Below are positions 61,938 to 64,000 of a DNA stretch of 64,000 nucleotides, piece by piece; the stretch's first letter is position 1; each line of letters starts with the position of its first letter. The notes under the pieces are model-generated. The model was not told the origin of the DNA, did no database searches, and saw only the letters and a list, made by a program, of their open reading frames with translations. This DNA comes from an uncultured Christensenella sp. (GTDB lineage Bacteria > Bacillota > Clostridia > Christensenellales > Pumilibacteraceae). Both the position numbers and the translations under genes were made by a program. The stretch is from assembly GCA_910579205.1 (NCBI GenBank), contig CAJTTD010000006.1:70786-134785 (forward strand). The letters are read 5' to 3'.

Positions 61938-62372
61938 TTATAACGAGTTTTTACAGCTTATCAAAATATGGTTCACGGCAAAGACGATCGCGCAAACGAC
62001 GAGCGGGATATTGGCTAAAACAATGCCGCTGAACAGAAAAATACACGACGGCAAAATGGAAAGCGACAACACTTTTAGTTTGCCGTTGCCGTTTCGGCAG
62101 ACGATCCAAAATATCAGATATGCAAGGCACAGCGCGCCGTTGACTGACAGATAAACGATAAGCGCATGATCGAACCAAAAACCGAAGTAAGTATAGGGGA
62201 TATTGAAAATCATAAAAACAAAGCAACCGTATCTGCCTATCTGTTCGGCGATAATGACGGCTTTGTTATCGAACGCGCCCGCTGCGTCGTCTTTATGTTT
62301 AACGGCGTAAATTATGTTGGGTATCATGATCATAGCCATTATGATAAGTCCGTAATAGTTGAACTGATTCAT
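61938..62372 (-). CDS. Four-helix membrane protein of unknown function, leaderless start
   Basis: A 144-residue integral membrane protein with about four hydrophobic helices and few polar loops (MNQFNYYGLIIMAMIMIPNI at the start, then FVFMIFNIPYTYFGFWF). No family recognised. The ATG lies exactly six bases after TATAAT on the minus strand (TTCAAA-N17-TATAAT-N6-ATG) with no Shine-Dalgarno. Confidence 0.8.
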   Translation of the reverse strand: MNQFNYYGLIIMAMIMIPNIIYAVKHKDDAAGAFDNKAVIIAEQIGRYGCFVFMIFNIPYTYFGFWFDHALIVYLSVNGALCLAYLIFWIVCRNGNGKLKVLSLSILPSCIFLFSGIVLANIPLVVCAIVFAVNHILISCKNSL

Positions 62373-62461
62373 ATAACGATTATATCACAAGTAGCTTAAT
62401 TTTTGAAACTATTCCAAAGAGTTTTGTGCAAATCCAAGAAAACGGCGGCAAATTAAGTGAT

Positions 62462-63031
62462 TTAAACCTTAAAGAACGGGCAAGCGTTTTTCAAGCATTG
62501 TTTGTTGAGCGGCGAAAATTCGCAGTTTATATTATCGCATTCCATTTGTACGCCGTATTTTTCTTTGACAAACTTTGCCGCATGAGTGAGCGAAAGAAAC
62601 GCGTTGCGCTTGCAACACCGCGCGCCGCCGAGTTTGCTCATGTCAGTCAATACCGCGGAAGTATATTCCATATTGTGTTTATAGTATTCGTCGGAGCTTA
62701 ACGGGCTTGTGCCGTGAATGACGGATAACGCCGCGCCGATGGACGCGACAGAACCGCAGACGCCCCAATGCCCGCACATTGCGCCGGGCATTTTTACAGT
62801 GCGTTTTGCAAGCTCGTCCAAACAGCGTTCGAGATCGATAGCGCCGCCCGCATTTTTGAATGCGGTCAAAAACGCCGCGCCGTCAAGAAAATGATGCTCG
62901 GGACCGTGAATGTTCACAAAGTCGTTTTGCATTATTTTTAGCGCAATGGCGACGGGATCTTTTTCGCGATCGCACTTGACGACCGCTTGCTTGATAAGGT
63001 CGTATTTATCTTCTAACGAATATTCCGACAT
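62462..63031 (-). CDS. DUF5714-like cysteine-rich protein
   Basis: A 189-residue protein with GPEHHFLDGAAFLTA, MPGAMCGHWGVCGSVASIGAALS and ARCCKRNAFLSL, then a Cys-rich end (MECDNINCEF...QCLKNACPFF). This matches DUF5714 proteins, whose cysteines suggest metal or FeS binding. Function unknown. RBS GAGG at 63 nt-scale spacing is normal. Confidence 0.82.
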   Translation of the reverse strand: MSEYSLEDKYDLIKQAVVKCDREKDPVAIALKIMQNDFVNIHGPEHHFLDGAAFLTAFKNAGGAIDLERCLDELAKRTVKMPGAMCGHWGVCGSVASIGAALSVIHGTSPLSSDEYYKHNMEYTSAVLTDMSKLGGARCCKRNAFLSLTHAAKFVKEKYGVQMECDNINCEFSPLNKQCLKNACPFFKV

Positions 63032-63066
63032 TTCATCCTCGGATCATTTTATTTTAAAACGGAATG

Positions 63067-63975
63067 CTATAATTTTACAAGGCTCCGTTGTGGTGGAGCG
63101 GTAGTAACGTGAAACGAATTTTGAAGTAGTATCCAAACGGCAGAGAAGGGTTGCGGATCGTGAACTTTTAAGTACGAGCGCGATGGGAGTTTACATAGAC
63201 GTAAAGACCGAGCGCGAGTACGCAAAAAGGGCGCTTTGATAGCGCCCTTGTATGCCGTTTGGTGGAGAGTAGGTGTTGGCGTTTGAACACCGTCGGAAGT
63301 ATCGTTTAGAGCATTTTGAACATCTTTTTCGCTTATATCGTCCAATACCACGTTACTTCCGCCGCGAATATTGAAAAACACAGCCACACGCCCGTCGTAC
63401 ACTATTACTTTTTTCACAAGGACGTCTATTATGCGCTTTTGAAAATCTTTGTCGGTATTATCGCTTTTCAGTATGTTATCTACGAATTTGAGTATATCTT
63501 CTTTCGTCAGCTTATAGCCGCGTTCCATTTCGAGCTTGACTTTCTGCCCGTAAAGGTCGTTTAGTAAAATCTCATAGTCCGACATTTTCTTTTCAATAGA
63601 GTTTCGTAAAAGTGTGCTTTGAGCCGTTACATACGAATCGGTCAATCTCTCTACGTCGGATTGTATCGCGGCGATTTTGGCGTTTATGCTTTTAAGATTG
63701 CTGTCGTCCGTACGCTTATCGTAATAAGCAATAACATCGTTTGCTATTGTTTCCATATTTTCTTTGTCGCTTAAAAAGTCAACTACAAAAGAAACGACTG
63801 TTTGCTCCAATACGTCTTTACGTTCGCGATGTTTATTACATTCGCCGGCTTTCATCTTTTTGCAGGCATAGTAGTAATACTTAACGCCTTTTTTGCTCGT
63901 GCCGCCGTCGGCGATCATTTTCGTACCGCAATGTCCGCAATACAGTTTACTAATATGCGCAAATGGACAATGTAA
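63067..63975 (-). pseudogene. Truncated serine recombinase, C-terminal half
   Basis: The frame starts right after a stop codon (63978-63976) and covers the zinc-ribbon and coiled-coil end of a large serine recombinase: KLYCGHCGTKMIADGG, YYYACKKMKAGECNKH, and the helical KMSDYEILLNDLYGQK region. The catalytic resolvase domain and recombinase domain are absent in this frame, and the ~80 bases left before the window edge do not continue them. The reading frame runs on past the usual end (GVQTPTPTLH...) to 63067. It is most likely a remnant of an integrated element whose other part lies beyond the window. Confidence 0.75.
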
Positions 63976-64000
63976 TTATTTGGTTAAGTTTCTTTGCCCA

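Overview
The window looks like chromosome from an uncultured, probably gut-dwelling Clostridia-type member of the Bacillota. The evidence is a spore maturation pair (spmA/spmB), a TPP-riboswitch ThiT gene, a Bce-type peptide-antibiotic resistance module, a YjzC-like protein, an archaeal-type AspRS, and regular TTGACA-N17-TATAAT promoters. Core genes are GC-rich with frequent ATA codons; several accessory blocks are strikingly AT-rich. The taxonomic call is inference.

Layout. 1-9500: the 3' end of an ABC exporter, then an AT-rich pair (radical SAM/SPASM enzyme plus a secreted C39-like cysteine peptidase), a heterodimeric ABC exporter, and small conserved proteins. 9570-14910: a CDF metal transporter with mnmA, a YugP-type Zn peptidase, and a TPP riboswitch with terminator ahead of an unusually long ThiT. 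15030-23260: a glycogen operon (glgB-glgA-glgP and a GH13 amylase); glgC/glgD are not in the window. 23290-34070: a GNAT, then tRNA-Arg(CCG) followed by an accessory island. The island holds a double-HTH repressor, a SLOG protein, RNase III with two dsRBDs plus a coiled-coil/HicA-like partner, AbiH, a TIR protein, a nucleotidyltransferase, a DUF5131 protein and a lipoprotein. Copies of the tRNA 3' end and a shared palindromic repeat lie between the cassettes.

34300-41250 is one 2315-residue repeat-rich exported protein on the minus strand. 41700-42610: tRNA-fMet, whose 3' end and terminator are duplicated around a four-helix-bundle (IVS-type) gene and the remnant of a second copy. 42770-52960: two J-domain/Sel1 proteins flank a Bce-like RR-HK-ABC-permease module and a DUF1538 membrane protein with two PII-like proteins. 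53000-64000: small proteins, spmAB, aspS, an autoregulated XRE regulator with a divergent membrane protein, TetR/DUF2461, a BspA-like LRR lipoprotein, and the truncated end of a serine recombinase.

The most promising candidate for a new system is the RNase III/dsRBD2 + HicA-like pair with its structured leader, next to a self-regulated double-HTH/SLOG divergon in the tRNA-Arg island. Other candidates are the tRNA-fMet duplication unit around the four-helix-bundle gene, the radical SAM/peptidase pair, and a recurring leaderless layout in which the ATG lies exactly 6 nt after the -10 box.
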